A DNA stretch of 64,000 nt from Ichthyosporea sp. XGB-2017a (GCA_002811675.1 PDIM01000008.1:47687-111686), one strand, 5' to 3'; numbered from the stretch's first letter, positions 37,801 through 45,652 are shown. The notes: generated by a model not told the origin, from the sequence alone. Program-made: numbers and translations.

Positions 37801-38144
37801 AGCTTCCTGACACAGTGAAAGTTTACGAAGCGGACTTGGTTTTTATTTCAATGGGCTTTATTGGACCGGAAAGTACCATTTCTTCAGAGATACCTGTTGA
37901 ATTGGACCCCAGGACAAACTTTAAAACACCTCAAGGAGCATATAACACATCCGTGGACAGAGTGTATGCCTGTGGTGATTGTCGCCGTGGCCAGTCCCTG
38001 ATTGTATGGGCTATTAACGAGGGTCGCCAGGCTGCTGCACAGATTGACCACAAGCTGAGACACTGTTTAGAAATCCCACGTACAGGAGGGGTGTTCAACA
38101 AGATGGACTTGTCATTGACTGATTCTGCCGTCAAAGCAGAGTAA
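31899..38144 (+). CDS. GLT1: Glutamate synthase (NADH/NADPH-GOGAT), fused subunits
   Basis: This 2,081-residue enzyme converts glutamine and 2-oxoglutarate to two glutamates using NAD(P)H. Cys31 in EKDACGVGF is the glutaminase nucleophile, exposed after removal of a 30-residue propeptide. The class II amidotransferase domain covers about 31-400, followed by the central and FMN-binding synthase domains (about 480-1,200) with the 3Fe-4S cysteines in CTMMRKCHLNTCPVG, and the GXGXG beta-helix domain to about 1,480. From about 1,620 the small-subunit part follows: CMDCGVPFCQSANGCPLGN (4Fe-4S), GSGPAGLAAAD (FAD) and GGGDTGNDC (NAD(P)H). This is the single-chain layout of fungi, plants and some animals. 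No plastid-type transit peptide precedes Cys31, so a cytosolic or undetermined location is likely. No introns in 6.2 kb. Paired with glutamine synthetase it would assimilate ammonium. Confidence 0.97.
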   Translation: MDRGLANVQKGLCGYPEKAGLYDPGLEKDACGVGFVANIKGKASHKTLKDSKTLLCRMAHRGAVGCEANTGDGAGVMTAIPHEFFKKVTQGVFEEELPAPGKYAVGNVFFHGKDVNIRVKSQQHVEKIAKECRLHIIGWRDVPTDNSSIGDGAKSKEPFTSQVFVRTAHPEEKESFTKLVYIFKKQCTERIPYEDWFYICTLNTKTIVYKGQLTTDQVFEYFPDLRDEDFKTHFALVHSRFSTNTFPSWDRAQPLRVLGHNGEINTVRGNVNWMRAREGSMASTYFGTELHKVLPVVEGNGSDSGCFDNALEFMLMNESRTLPEIMMMLVPEAWENDKNMDSKKKAFYKYNSTFMEAWDGPALFAFCDSRYIGAILDRNGLRPSRYYVTNDDHMIMASEVGVLDIKPETIIQKGRLQPGKMLLVDTEKGIIVKDEVLKKEVSNSLPFEEWLDKNLITLDKLLKGTGALKEGAMKLDDCSVVEDKRVQLFGYSVEHVNMLILPMIQNGKEALGSMGNDAPLACMSKFPKLVFEYFKQLFAQVTNPPIDPFREKIIMSARSCIGPQGNVLYNSPELAARLELESPVLSCEELYAVKNCAKYDPSLKVKTIDMTFNKTEGESGLSKCLDRISVEAMTSVTEGYKYIILSDRSVSETRVPAPSLLAVGAVHQYLIQEKARLKVGLILESGEPREVHHMCTLLGFGVDAVCPYMVFELVAKLGRENSISDAITVPEIVAKYKSAIDIGIRKVMAKMGISTLQSYKGAQIFEAVGLKSEVIEKCFTRTASRVEGVGFDVLALECLSRHELAYPQHTTEQIKSLQNPGDYHWVDGGEEHINDPEAIAQLQDAVRMQNGSAYEKYAAIEYEKTKACTLRGMLEFKYENATPIPLEEVEPASEIVKRFCTGAMSYGSISKEAHETLAIAMNRLQGKSNTGEGGEDKQRWIPLDNGDSKRSAIKQVASGRFGVTVEYLVNSDEIQIKMAQGAKPGEGGELPGHKVTKEIADTRHSTPGVGLISPPPHHDIYSIEDLAELIYDLKVVNPTSRISVKLVSEVGVGVIASGVAKGHADHILISGHDGGTGASSWTGVKNAGLPWELGLAETHQTLVMNKLRGRVVIQTDGQMRTGRDVVIATMLGAEEYGLSTVPLIAMGCTMMRKCHLNTCPVGIATQDPELRKKFSGQPEHVVNFFFMMAEEARGIMAKLGLRTIDEMVGRCDLLMKNEAIVNRKTAGLKLDLILQPATELRPGVPVICSEKQDHGLERRLEESLKSQVAAVIASKKASVITTAIQNTDRVFGTTTSNMVTKQYGDSGLPDGCLRFKLKGSAGQSLGAFLCKGVSIELEGDSNDYVGKGLSGGEIVVYPSKYNEAFVPRDNIIVGNVCLYGATSGRAFIRGVTAERFCVRNSGAIAVCEGVGDHGCEYMTGGRTIVLGRTGRNFAAGMSGGIAYVLNENKTFERLCNTELVDLCCVEEEEESMWLRGLVQDHMNKTGSKIAEELLNSWSSSVKKFVKVYPREYKKVLEAQKEAQKQAEPSVLKDVTTEENASAANAANSTAGLEDIEDTIADKDMEARAEARAKSLDKLRGFMKYKRKADGYRNPKARIGDFNEISRRHKIPELRTQAARCMDCGVPFCQSANGCPLGNIIPKWNDLVFKERWEEALNRLLLTNNFPEFTGRVCPAPCEGACTLGINAPAVSIKSIECAIIDKGFEKGWIVPKPPKVRTDKKIAIVGSGPAGLAAADMLNRCGHNVTVYERNDRVGGLLMYGIPNMKLDKKIVERRVNLLADEGIKFVTNTEIGRDLSCDDALKANDILLLACGATWPRDLPIPGRNLDGIHFAMNYLEPNTKKVMDPEDTKTYINAKDKNVVVIGGGDTGNDCIGTAIRQGAKSIITFEILPQPPEERSAGNPWPTWPKIFRVDYGHEEVQVKMGYDPRRYSTCSKKFIGDENGNVKAIETIQVRWDKDEHGRWKMVELPDTVKVYEADLVFISMGFIGPESTISSEIPVELDPRTNFKTPQGAYNTSVDRVYACGDCRRGQSLIVWAINEGRQAAAQIDHKLRHCLEIPRTGGVFNKMDLSLTDSAVKAE

Positions 38145-38847
38145 CTTGAAATGTACAATATCAAAAAATTTCCCTTTTGTGCTTTGTATGCTTAAATGAA
38201 TTGAAAACCTCTATTTTTTTATTAAATCTTGGCGTATTATAAATAAAAAATAAACCATATGATATGAACAAAAAATAAGAACTGTAAAGACTGATGAAGA
38301 GGGAGGAATTGAAAGTTGCACAAAGTGCCAAAGACGCAAGTGAAGTAACATGAAAAACTGAAAACCTCGCTGAAAACAAGAAGAAGAGAACGTCCTGTTG
38401 TGAAAGACCTGCACCGGATCCGGCGGGAGGAAGAGACTTCTTGCCTTGGTCTCTGCGTGCAAGGAGCGTTCCTTGTTGCTGCGTGGACCGTGGTGCCAGT
38501 TTTTCTGGGCAGCGGCTCAACAAGGAGCTCAAGGATTTGGGGATCATGATTGAGATGAGGGTTATTGATGGAGATGAGGATTGTAGTGGAGGGGTAGGGG
38601 ATGGAAGAGTTATTTATTTGGATGGGTCAAGTGTGGCTCTCTGAGTTGCAGTGAAAGAAAAGACCACCCTCGGGAGGAGGACCAGATCAGCTACAACCAA
38701 ACTACCAGAGGGCCAGATGCACCAGGAAGGGAGGTGAAGAGGAGAGAGAGAGAGAGAGAGAGATAGAGAGAAATAGAGGATACAGAGGGCCAAGGACTCA
38801 TTCACTTTGTTAGAGCTGTGTTCTTATTTCAGATACAGACAGAGCCA
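38145..38847. other. Intergenic, GOGAT 3' flank and CSRNP 5' region
   Basis: This holds the 3' UTR of glutamate synthase (AATAAA-type signals near 38240-38250) and the leader of the CSRNP-like gene. A TTATTTCAG acceptor-like sequence ends at 38831, 16 bases before the ATG, and a GTGAAG donor-like site is at about 38734, so a roughly 98-bp leader intron containing a GA microsatellite is possible. Confidence 0.45.
38741..38770. repeat. GA dinucleotide microsatellite
   Basis: An uninterrupted GA run of about 24 bases followed by GATAGAGAG, in the leader region of the CSRNP-like gene. Confidence 0.9.
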
Positions 38848-39801
38848 ATGGTGTCAGCAATGGATAAAGGAAGCAAGAAGACAAACAGGAAGAGCAGTGA
38901 GGACAAGGGCGTCAGTAAAGATGAGACTTTGAAGAAACGGGAAACATCAGGAAAGGCAGGGGGTGCTAGTGGGACTTCCAGCAGTAGCAATGGTTCCATT
39001 ACGCAAGCAAAGGAAACTATGTCCACAGCGAGCTGTATTGGAGGTAAGACATCTACGTTGACCAAAAAGGAGCAGCGTCAAGGCAGAGGAAGATCGCAAT
39101 CTCCTCTGCGAAAATCGTCCTTGAGCTCACCTTCAAAAATGACTCGAAGTCTCCCAAAGGTCCATGGAGGGATAATCAAGCGTGATTCTCACCACCATTC
39201 TCGTCATCGAAAAAAGAGTGTTACAGGAAGGGGAAATAACTCGCAGCATCATTCTGAGACAGGAGGGGTGCAATTTGGCAAAGTAGAGCTGCGGTATTAC
39301 CCTAGAGCCCATGCAGGCTCTTCCGGGGTTCCGGATCAGGGAGGTTTTCCATTGGGGCTTGATTTTGTGCCTGAGGGATTTTTCAAGTCTAGTGAAAATG
39401 TAAATGTATTTGAAGATGTAGAAGATTTTGAACATCACCAGTCATCGCAGGGGAAGAGGAAGGGTGAGCTGGGGGTGGTGTCCGAATACAAGCGAAAATC
39501 AATTGTATTTGGAACGGCTAAGAAGCCGCATGTAGACGTAGAAGTCGTCCAAGACGAGCTAAAGGAGCTGGAATATATTCGTGAGTCCCGTAACCACATT
39601 GGGTGTGAGTGTCGGGGAAAGGGATGCTGTACGGCAGAGACTTGCGAATGCTTTGCGGCGGGCATCCAGTGCCATGAAGATGCATGCTCATGTGGAAAGA
39701 CTACTTGCAAGAATCCACAGAAACGATATTTCTACGACTTGGCTGGTATTGATTCGAGGCGGACCAATCGCCTAAAGAGAACCCTGTATGAAGACGATTA
39801 A
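38848..39801 (+). CDS. CSRNP/AXUD1-like cysteine-serine-rich nuclear protein
   Basis: The first in-frame ATG is at 38848, giving 317 residues. The N-terminal 140 residues are Ser/Lys-rich and low in complexity. The segment VELRYYPRAHAGSSGVPDQG followed by GFPLGL matches the start of the conserved CSRNP domain, where animal proteins have V-x-x-YYFPRxQG...VPxQGG...LG. An acidic stretch and a KRKS basic patch follow. The C-terminal cysteine array CECRGKGCCTAETCECFAAG then IQCHEDACSCG matches the CSRNP cysteine core, ending with a KNPQKR segment where animal proteins have GN-AGR. Animal CSRNP proteins are nuclear transcriptional regulators; AXUD1 is linked to Axin/Wnt and TGF-beta responses. DNA binding and nuclear location are inferred. 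A tesmin/TSO1 CXC protein was considered but the spacing and the upstream block favour CSRNP. Confidence 0.75.
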   Translation: MVSAMDKGSKKTNRKSSEDKGVSKDETLKKRETSGKAGGASGTSSSSNGSITQAKETMSTASCIGGKTSTLTKKEQRQGRGRSQSPLRKSSLSSPSKMTRSLPKVHGGIIKRDSHHHSRHRKKSVTGRGNNSQHHSETGGVQFGKVELRYYPRAHAGSSGVPDQGGFPLGLDFVPEGFFKSSENVNVFEDVEDFEHHQSSQGKRKGELGVVSEYKRKSIVFGTAKKPHVDVEVVQDELKELEYIRESRNHIGCECRGKGCCTAETCECFAAGIQCHEDACSCGKTTCKNPQKRYFYDLAGIDSRRTNRLKRTLYEDD

Positions 39802-40024
39802 TCCGTTTCTTTTATTCCGTTTTTCCCCGCACCTGATTTTGGTTCTGCTGTTCTCAAATGCTAACACCATTCCATCACCACATGTAAAGTACAATATTCT
39901 GCCCACCCACCACCACTCCCACAGCACCAAGGGAAAGCGCTCAGAAATTGGGATGCATCTGTGCCATTCGAAATAATTGATAAAAAATAGAACAAAGTTA
40001 ATTAATAAACTAAAAGGTCTCTTT

Positions 40025-41506
40025 TTAATTGGGATGTGTGCTTTCTTCACTTTGAAGAAGATGTTGCACTTGGCTGTCAATGGTAGCGCGAAGCTCACTT
40101 TGAAGCCTTTGGAGGCGTTGACACTCTGAGGTCAGAAAGGCGTCCTTTTTTATACGACTTGCCCTGTGTTCTTTCTTGCCATCATGGAGAGACCAACACA
40201 ACTGTGGGGGTTCCAGTCCTTCGGGTAGATGACGCGGGCCTGATGATGTTGACCAGGAACTATTTTCGGCGAACCAACGTTCAATAATCCGATCGTACAC
40301 GGTATCAACTGTAGGAAATTGCCCTTGAATTTCAAGCTCGAGCTTATCAAAATCCACATTGCCAAAGATGTTTTTCATCTTTCCAACACTCTCTTTGAGT
40401 TCGTCGGGACTTCCATGTATCGCACTATTGCTCTGAAAAAGCTTGTCCAACTCTTTTGAGAACCTCTTGCACATCCGCACGATATCTCCATCAATGTCTT
40501 TCCGCAACTCAATGGGCTTCTCGGGGGCCACACTTCCATCTGAAGCCCGCGGTACTCGTCGTTGCTTTCTCCACATCAACCCCGTATCCCCAACGCCTTC
40601 CCATCCCACCCCTTTCGTTTGGGATGCTGCATGGTCCTTCACAACATCCTGCAGCCACTTCCAAAACAGCCCTTCCAAGGCTGCATATGAAGAAATCTCA
40701 CGCAATCTTTCGATTCCATCACCCAGCTTCTCTACAACCTTTGCGAGAAAATCGGGGTACTTTGCTAGAAGTACCTCAGGAACAGAAAGGTGGGAGCGAT
40801 AGTGGATGCCCATAGTGGACGGATGGGCAAGCAGAGGATCCATAGTTGCGACCCTAATGTCGTTTTCCAGAGAATGCATATCAAGTTGGGCCTGATAAAT
40901 TCCTCTCAGTGCGTGATTCAGTTTGGTAAGAATAACACACATACGCGTAAACGCCTCTTCGAAGCCACCATCACCTTTTTCCCCGGCCCCCTGAACCACA
41001 CGGGACATCTCCTCTACAATTTCCCGCACATCCCCCTCTGGAAGTTCCAAGGTTTCCAGTGGAACCACTACGGAACGCTCAACCTGACAAAGAAGTTTGA
41101 ACTTGTACAGCCCAAATAAATTTGTTTCGCCCATCAGCCAACCAAAGGCTATTAACAACTCCCTGCTAGAACAGTGCTGCGGGGTCATCCCATAGAATCT
41201 AGTGGAGCGATACCCGTACCGCGACATATAGAACTTTACATAGGAAGCAATAAAATCCCTGCCCAGGTCCAGCTGTGCAAGGGCTGTCCAGAGCGAGGGC
41301 AAGGTGGTGTCATGGCGGCACACCTGTGCCAGAATTCCAGTCTGGTGCAACACAATTACACGATGCAGACCCTGCCATAGAGCCTCGCCCTCCCTCCCGT
41401 CCCCTCCCTCATTATGCCGCCCACCCCGGAACACCGCAGCCCCCACATCAACCCCCAGTGCATCCAGCACCCGCACCACATACTTGATGCACCCACTCAC
41501 GGACAT
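40025..41506 (-). CDS. TEDC1: TEDC1-like centriole (tubulin delta/epsilon complex) protein
   Basis: This 493-residue, largely helical protein starts at ATG 41506. Two short blocks resemble animal TEDC1 (C14orf80): SSRELLIAFGWLMGE near residue 115, and LEGLFWKWLQDVV near residue 285, lying in the same order and with a helical KLNHALRGIYQAQ segment between them, as in the family. TEDC1 with TEDC2 binds delta- and epsilon-tubulin and stabilises triplet microtubules of centrioles. The predicted C-terminal 200 residues are charged helices not matched to anything I recognise. The protein is longer than the human one. An axonemal dynein gene in the same window makes a centriole role reasonable. Identification rests on short motifs, so a distant homologue only. 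Confidence 0.65.
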   Translation of the reverse strand: MSVSGCIKYVVRVLDALGVDVGAAVFRGGRHNEGGDGREGEALWQGLHRVIVLHQTGILAQVCRHDTTLPSLWTALAQLDLGRDFIASYVKFYMSRYGYRSTRFYGMTPQHCSSRELLIAFGWLMGETNLFGLYKFKLLCQVERSVVVPLETLELPEGDVREIVEEMSRVVQGAGEKGDGGFEEAFTRMCVILTKLNHALRGIYQAQLDMHSLENDIRVATMDPLLAHPSTMGIHYRSHLSVPEVLLAKYPDFLAKVVEKLGDGIERLREISSYAALEGLFWKWLQDVVKDHAASQTKGVGWEGVGDTGLMWRKQRRVPRASDGSVAPEKPIELRKDIDGDIVRMCKRFSKELDKLFQSNSAIHGSPDELKESVGKMKNIFGNVDFDKLELEIQGQFPTVDTVYDRIIERWFAENSSWSTSSGPRHLPEGLEPPQLCWSLHDGKKEHRASRIKKDAFLTSECQRLQRLQSELRATIDSQVQHLLQSEESTHPN

Positions 41507-42798
41507 GTGTGTTTATGTTAGCTAGTTCCCTGATCTTTGTCTAAAGCAGAGGGGATTCCGTTCCGGCCAGTAGTACACTACACTACTCAGCTACCTTCGA
41601 GGTTCCTCAGAATAACCAGCTGCAGCAGCTGTGCCCCTTCCCCTGGAATTTACAAGGAGGAAGAAGCCATTATCACGTGTATTCTTTTTTTTCATACATT
41701 CACTATGGTTTCAATTAGATATACTACACCCTCTTTTTCACACACTTTTTATCACAAACTGCAAAAAAAAACAATAGTGGTAAAATTTCACTTTTCTATA
41801 AGGGTTTCCTTTTTTCAGGTTTTTTTTTTGAAAGATTATTATTTATGGATTTTAAGACTATAAATCTAAAACTAATATTTTGACATTAACTTAGTCATAT
41901 CTAAAATGAAGTAAATTCTAAATTAAGTTTATGTATAAAAGTTTTTGTATATCTACAACCTCGCGAAAGGAAAACTTGTTCATCTCAAACCAAGAAGAAA
42001 ATACCAAAAGGCAAAAGCGACAGTTGGAAATCATAAGTGGATTTGCAATCAATAGGATACGAAGACAGCACTATCACTAAGAACAAAAATAGAAAATGTT
42101 CAAAAACTACAAAGAACAAACCAGAAAATGATTTAAAAGAAGTAGAGAAGGCACTATCAGAGAGTAAAGTTCACAAACGCAAAAGATCTTCAGCAGACCC
42201 ATTATTAACAACAAATCTATTGATCAGCAAACTAATTGTTTTTACAATTTGCCCTCATTGTGAAGCAAGACTATATATGCTGTCTTCATATCCTATTGAT
42301 TGCAAATCCACTTGTGATTTCTCAACTTCTTGTTTTTTACCCTCTATCTAGATGTGTTCTAAATCTTTTGTTTTCTTTTTTCTACATCTTTGAGTTTTGA
42401 AATTTTCTGTGTTGCTGATAATGCTATCTTCGTATTCTATTCACTCCCCATCAGGTTCTTCATCTATACATGGACGATCTCCCTCTTCCAAATGAGATAA
42501 AATATTTCTTTCTTGCGCTTCATCCATGTCACAGTCGTGCAATATTTTGAACTCTTTTTTGCTGAGAGGCTTATATTCTCGATGCTCAAAGTTGTTCCTT
42601 TTGCCATGAACACACTGCATTGCTTCACCGTAATCAGCAATATTATTTTCAGATTTTTCATCGTCTTTTTCCAACTGTTGCTTTTGCGTTATAGTATTTT
42701 TCTTTTTAGTTTTACTTCAATGCACACCCTTTAACAGGGGCCCCTTCCCAACACTAGAAACTAAAATTATTCCGTATAACCAATCTTTCTTGTAATAG
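41507..42798. other. AT-rich intergenic stretch with repeat fragments
   Basis: This is 1.3 kb that is clearly more AT-rich than its neighbours. It holds the 36-bp inverted repeat at 42035/42278, additional related fragments at 41995, 42417 and 42671, and broken short frames rich in Lys and Glu. No intact gene is supported; a degenerate mobile element or broken gene is likely. Confidence 0.5.
42035..42313. repeat. 36-bp inverted repeat pair
   Basis: The arm at 42035-42070 and the reverse complement of 42278-42313 match in 35 of 36 bases, with 207 bp between them. Both arms can be read as DLQSIGYEDS when translated away from the other arm. Further diverged copies in the flanks suggest the arms belong to a larger repeated sequence and are not just a hairpin. 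Confidence 0.85.
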
Positions 42799-44400
42799 CT
42801 AAGAACTTTGTTTTACTTCTTCAACTATGGCTTTTCTGGCTTGTATAGCCACCTCGTCCGAAGTACCGTACTGGATTATAATACATTCTAAGCCATACTC
42901 TAAAGCAACCCCGTGTAATTTGCAATCGGGGACCATGCTCTCTGTCACAAACATATTCACAGGGTATCTTCCATCGTTGCCTAGGATGCGAAATAGTAAT
43001 TCCGCCATTTCCGCTATGTGGTGACTTCCATTGACTTCAAATAGCAAACTCTCAATGAAGGAAATAAAAGTATAGGAATAGCAAGACAAAACACCTTCAG
43101 GCTTTTCCCAATCTAAACCCCCTTCAAGAAGATCCGAAAAGGTCAAATATACTGATGTCAGTGCATAATGGTGCTCCCCAAGTAATCTAGCCCCCTTGGC
43201 CATTATATCCCTCTGTCTAATAACAACATTTGCACCCTCAGACTCCACATCCTCATCTTCATATTTTCCACATAACTGGTCGCAGAGTTTACTAAGATCT
43301 CTAATGCACGAAGCAGCTTCATCAAGATCTGGAACTTTCTTGCATATTAAGCAGACATTGCTTGGTACTTCCCCTTCCCCATAAATGCAATTTTTCTTGC
43401 ATGATGCAGTTTGACAGCAGAGTGCAGTTTTAATAAACTCTGACGGTATCTCCGACAAATCACCTCTTAATAGAGGCTTTAATTTCGTCACATGTCTTGC
43501 AAATAGCTGCCTCTCCTCACGGACATCTTCTAATGGCCTCTGAACTTCAAAACAACACTCCTTACAGGAGCATCGAAACCCGAAAGTGCTTTCCAGATTT
43601 CTATTTCTCATATTCTTCGTAGAAACCATAAGTTGCGAGGGCTCGTAGGATATAAGGACCTCCTCATCAAAATCAAGATCTCTTAATGCAATAAGATTAA
43701 TAACCTTTCCCTTGAATTTGTAACAGGCATTGGGCGCACACGAATGGTTTGCAGCTGTTACGGTCGGATATGCACCAACAATGGCATCATTAGTTCCGGA
43801 AATATTAAATGCATTTACAAACCACCTTGAAATTAATTCCGCAACGTCCCTAATCTTTGACATAGATTCCTCTTCATGTAACACTGAAAAATCTGGAGGC
43901 TGTCCCTTCTTTCTGTTTTGCCAAATCCATGCTTTTTGGCACCATTCATATATTTCTTGCTTGAGTTCGCGCTTCTCTTCCATAATATTCGTCCTACACA
44001 GTAGTTTGCTAAACTTATCCCTTAACCCATCAACATCTGCCGTCAACAGAATGCTGAGGCTGTGAACTGTTCGAACCACCCGAGAATCCTCAGGCGAGCA
44101 TGTAGCTACTATAAGTTCACACACTGGCTTATGGAATTTCCAATGCCCAGCCTGGCAATCTTTGCTGCAATAAGAGGATGACTTGCAAACAGAGCACGAC
44201 TTTAGCTCACCCGACAACAAGCAATAATCACAAAGATTCTTGTCCTCGTCATTTTTTCCCCCCACCTGGATTCCCCTTCTAAGCCACAAGAAGGGCCCTT
44301 CGTCAACAAGCACATCCCCTGCACGAACATTACGTCCACACACAAACAGCCCCTTCCCGTGGATATGGCTCTCTCTTATAGTTACCTTTTGTGAGGACAT
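42799..44400 (-). CDS. SMYD-like SET/MYND-domain protein
   Basis: This 533-residue protein starts at ATG 44400. A split SET domain encloses a MYND zinc finger, the layout of SMYD lysine methyltransferases. The first SET part includes HGKGLFVCGRNVRAGD (about residues 14-29). MYND cysteines lie at about 57-94 (CDYCLLSG, CSVCKSSSYCSKDCQ, HWKFHKPVC). The SET core has NHSCAPNA (about residue 219) and EVLISYE, the SAM-binding and catalytic elements, followed by a post-SET CSCKEC. The helical C-terminal half is as in SMYD1-5. All key motifs are intact, so an active methyltransferase is likely; targets cannot be predicted. No introns. A one-to-one match to a particular animal SMYD is not claimed. Confidence 0.88.
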   Translation of the reverse strand: MSSQKVTIRESHIHGKGLFVCGRNVRAGDVLVDEGPFLWLRRGIQVGGKNDEDKNLCDYCLLSGELKSCSVCKSSSYCSKDCQAGHWKFHKPVCELIVATCSPEDSRVVRTVHSLSILLTADVDGLRDKFSKLLCRTNIMEEKRELKQEIYEWCQKAWIWQNRKKGQPPDFSVLHEEESMSKIRDVAELISRWFVNAFNISGTNDAIVGAYPTVTAANHSCAPNACYKFKGKVINLIALRDLDFDEEVLISYEPSQLMVSTKNMRNRNLESTFGFRCSCKECCFEVQRPLEDVREERQLFARHVTKLKPLLRGDLSEIPSEFIKTALCCQTASCKKNCIYGEGEVPSNVCLICKKVPDLDEAASCIRDLSKLCDQLCGKYEDEDVESEGANVVIRQRDIMAKGARLLGEHHYALTSVYLTFSDLLEGGLDWEKPEGVLSCYSYTFISFIESLLFEVNGSHHIAEMAELLFRILGNDGRYPVNMFVTESMVPDCKLHGVALEYGLECIIIQYGTSDEVAIQARKAIVEEVKQSS

Positions 44401-44768
44401 TACCCTGATTCACTCATTCATTCACTCATGGATCCTCCTCGTGGGTGAGGTGGGTGTCTTTGGGTGGTGGATAGATAGGCTGCTTCCCATTGTGCGGGTT
44501 TCAATAATTTAGGAGTTGGGCACACCTGCTGGCTGCAGTGCACCACGGCTATTTTATTATTTTAATGTTTTTGGCCATTTTTGTTTTGTTTCTTTTTTTT
44601 TGTACATATAGATAGATTAAAATACCGGCATGGACGGAGCTACCAAAGCCCTGGACCTACTTTCTCATAATGGGGTGAGATAAAGGCTCTCCTGCTTCCT
44701 GACAGTCTCGGACTGCGGCAGGAAGGAGAAACAACTCACAGCTTTCTACTTAAGTCTATTTTGCGGTC
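44401..44768. other. Intergenic, 368 bp
   Basis: SMYD-like gene promoter side and 3' flank of the DOPA dioxygenase-like gene, both on the minus strand. A T-rich tract lies near 44570-44600. No further feature was recognised. Confidence 0.45.
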
Positions 44769-45554
44769 TTAGTTTTTGGCCTCGGTACCCTTCGCTGGAG
44801 AAAGCTCCTCTGCTTCCACCAATACTGGAGATTCATCCCCTGAATCTCCGTTTGAAGAGGAGGAGGAGGAGGAGGAGGAGGAGAAAGAGCTATCCTCATG
44901 ACGGGACTCTTGATGAGTTTTTGGAAAAGCGTCCAAGTTGAGATCAAACTTATCACCCATCCACAGAGCTCTTTGAGTGTGATCGGTTATGTGGTCACTA
45001 GTTTGCGGATGAATTAAAATAGTAATGTCCTCTTTGCGAAGGAGCATGAGAGAGGCAGTGACAGCACCAAGAGAGGCTTGGCTAACGTCAATTTCAAAGT
45101 TCGCTCTGGTGTGAGGGCCTTTCTCTTTTTCATGTATAACTCCAACATTTACATCATGTTCGCTATGAGGATGATTAAACTGTTTCTCTATTTGACTCCG
45201 AATGTCCCTTGCTACCGATTCCTGTGCCGCATTTCCGATCTCCCAGTAAATGTGGCAGTGAAATCGCTCAATTGAAGATCGTTCGCTTCGGGAGCAGGAT
45301 TTACGATGGCACATTCGATGGCCGTGCTTGCGAGAGTGGGGGCTTCTGGGTCTATGGCCATGACCACGCGAGTGTCTTGGAGGCCTGTATCCGTGTCCAT
45401 GTCCGTGTCCGTGTCCATGTCCGTGTCCATGTCCGTGGCCGTGTCCGTGTTCATGTCGATGTCCGTGTTCATTCGAGTGATGTGGGTGTCCAATGGAGTG
45501 CGGCTGCGGGCCGGCGTGGCAATGCCCGTGGGGAGTTTGGGTGCAGATTTCCAT
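44769..45554 (-). CDS. DOPA 4,5-dioxygenase-family protein with His-Gly tract
   Basis: This 261-residue protein starts at ATG 45554. Residues about 28-55 contain a run of alternating His and Gly (HGHGHG repeated), followed by an Arg/His-rich segment to about 90; such tracts bind Ni, Zn or Cu. From about residue 95 a DOPA 4,5-dioxygenase-like domain follows: FHCHIYWE, EKGPHTRANFEI, ITILIHPQTSDHITDHTQRA and LWMGDKFDLNLDAF. The HP-x-T...DHT...A-W-x-G block is the family signature and carries metal-ligand histidines. The C-terminus is Ser- and Glu-rich low complexity. The family opens catechol rings in plants and fungi; the physiological substrate here is unknown. TATAAATAG precedes the gene on its strand. 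The His-Gly DNA is a diverged 12-bp-type repeat that may vary in length. Confidence 0.82.
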   Translation of the reverse strand: MEICTQTPHGHCHAGPQPHSIGHPHHSNEHGHRHEHGHGHGHGHGHGHGHGHGHGYRPPRHSRGHGHRPRSPHSRKHGHRMCHRKSCSRSERSSIERFHCHIYWEIGNAAQESVARDIRSQIEKQFNHPHSEHDVNVGVIHEKEKGPHTRANFEIDVSQASLGAVTASLMLLRKEDITILIHPQTSDHITDHTQRALWMGDKFDLNLDAFPKTHQESRHEDSSFSSSSSSSSSSNGDSGDESPVLVEAEELSPAKGTEAKN

Positions 45555-45643
45555 TGTTGATTATGAATAAAATAGGATCAAAAAAACAGCTGCTGGTCTA
45601 AATTCTGGTTTCCACTGTGTAGTGGAGAATGGAGGAGTCTGTT

Positions 45644-45652
45644 CTATTTATA
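45644..45652 (-). promoter_or_regulatory. TATA box of the DOPA dioxygenase-like gene
   Basis: TATAAATAG on the minus strand, 89 bases before the ATG at 45554; identical to the elements at 14032 and 19952. Confidence 0.6.

Noticed and set aside
38818-38847. CSRNP start at 38818
   Set aside because: The codon is GTG and the sequence before 38832 looks like a splice acceptor; the ATG at 38848 is used.
42037-42674. Two Lys/Glu-rich frames on opposite strands as small genes
   Set aside because: They overlap inverted repeat arms, are broken by stops and share fragments with each other; more likely a degenerate element.
45300-45560. Val/Ser-rich plus-strand frames opposite the His-Gly tract
   Set aside because: These are antisense readings of the HGHG-coding repeat; the minus strand has the dioxygenase motifs and a TATA box.
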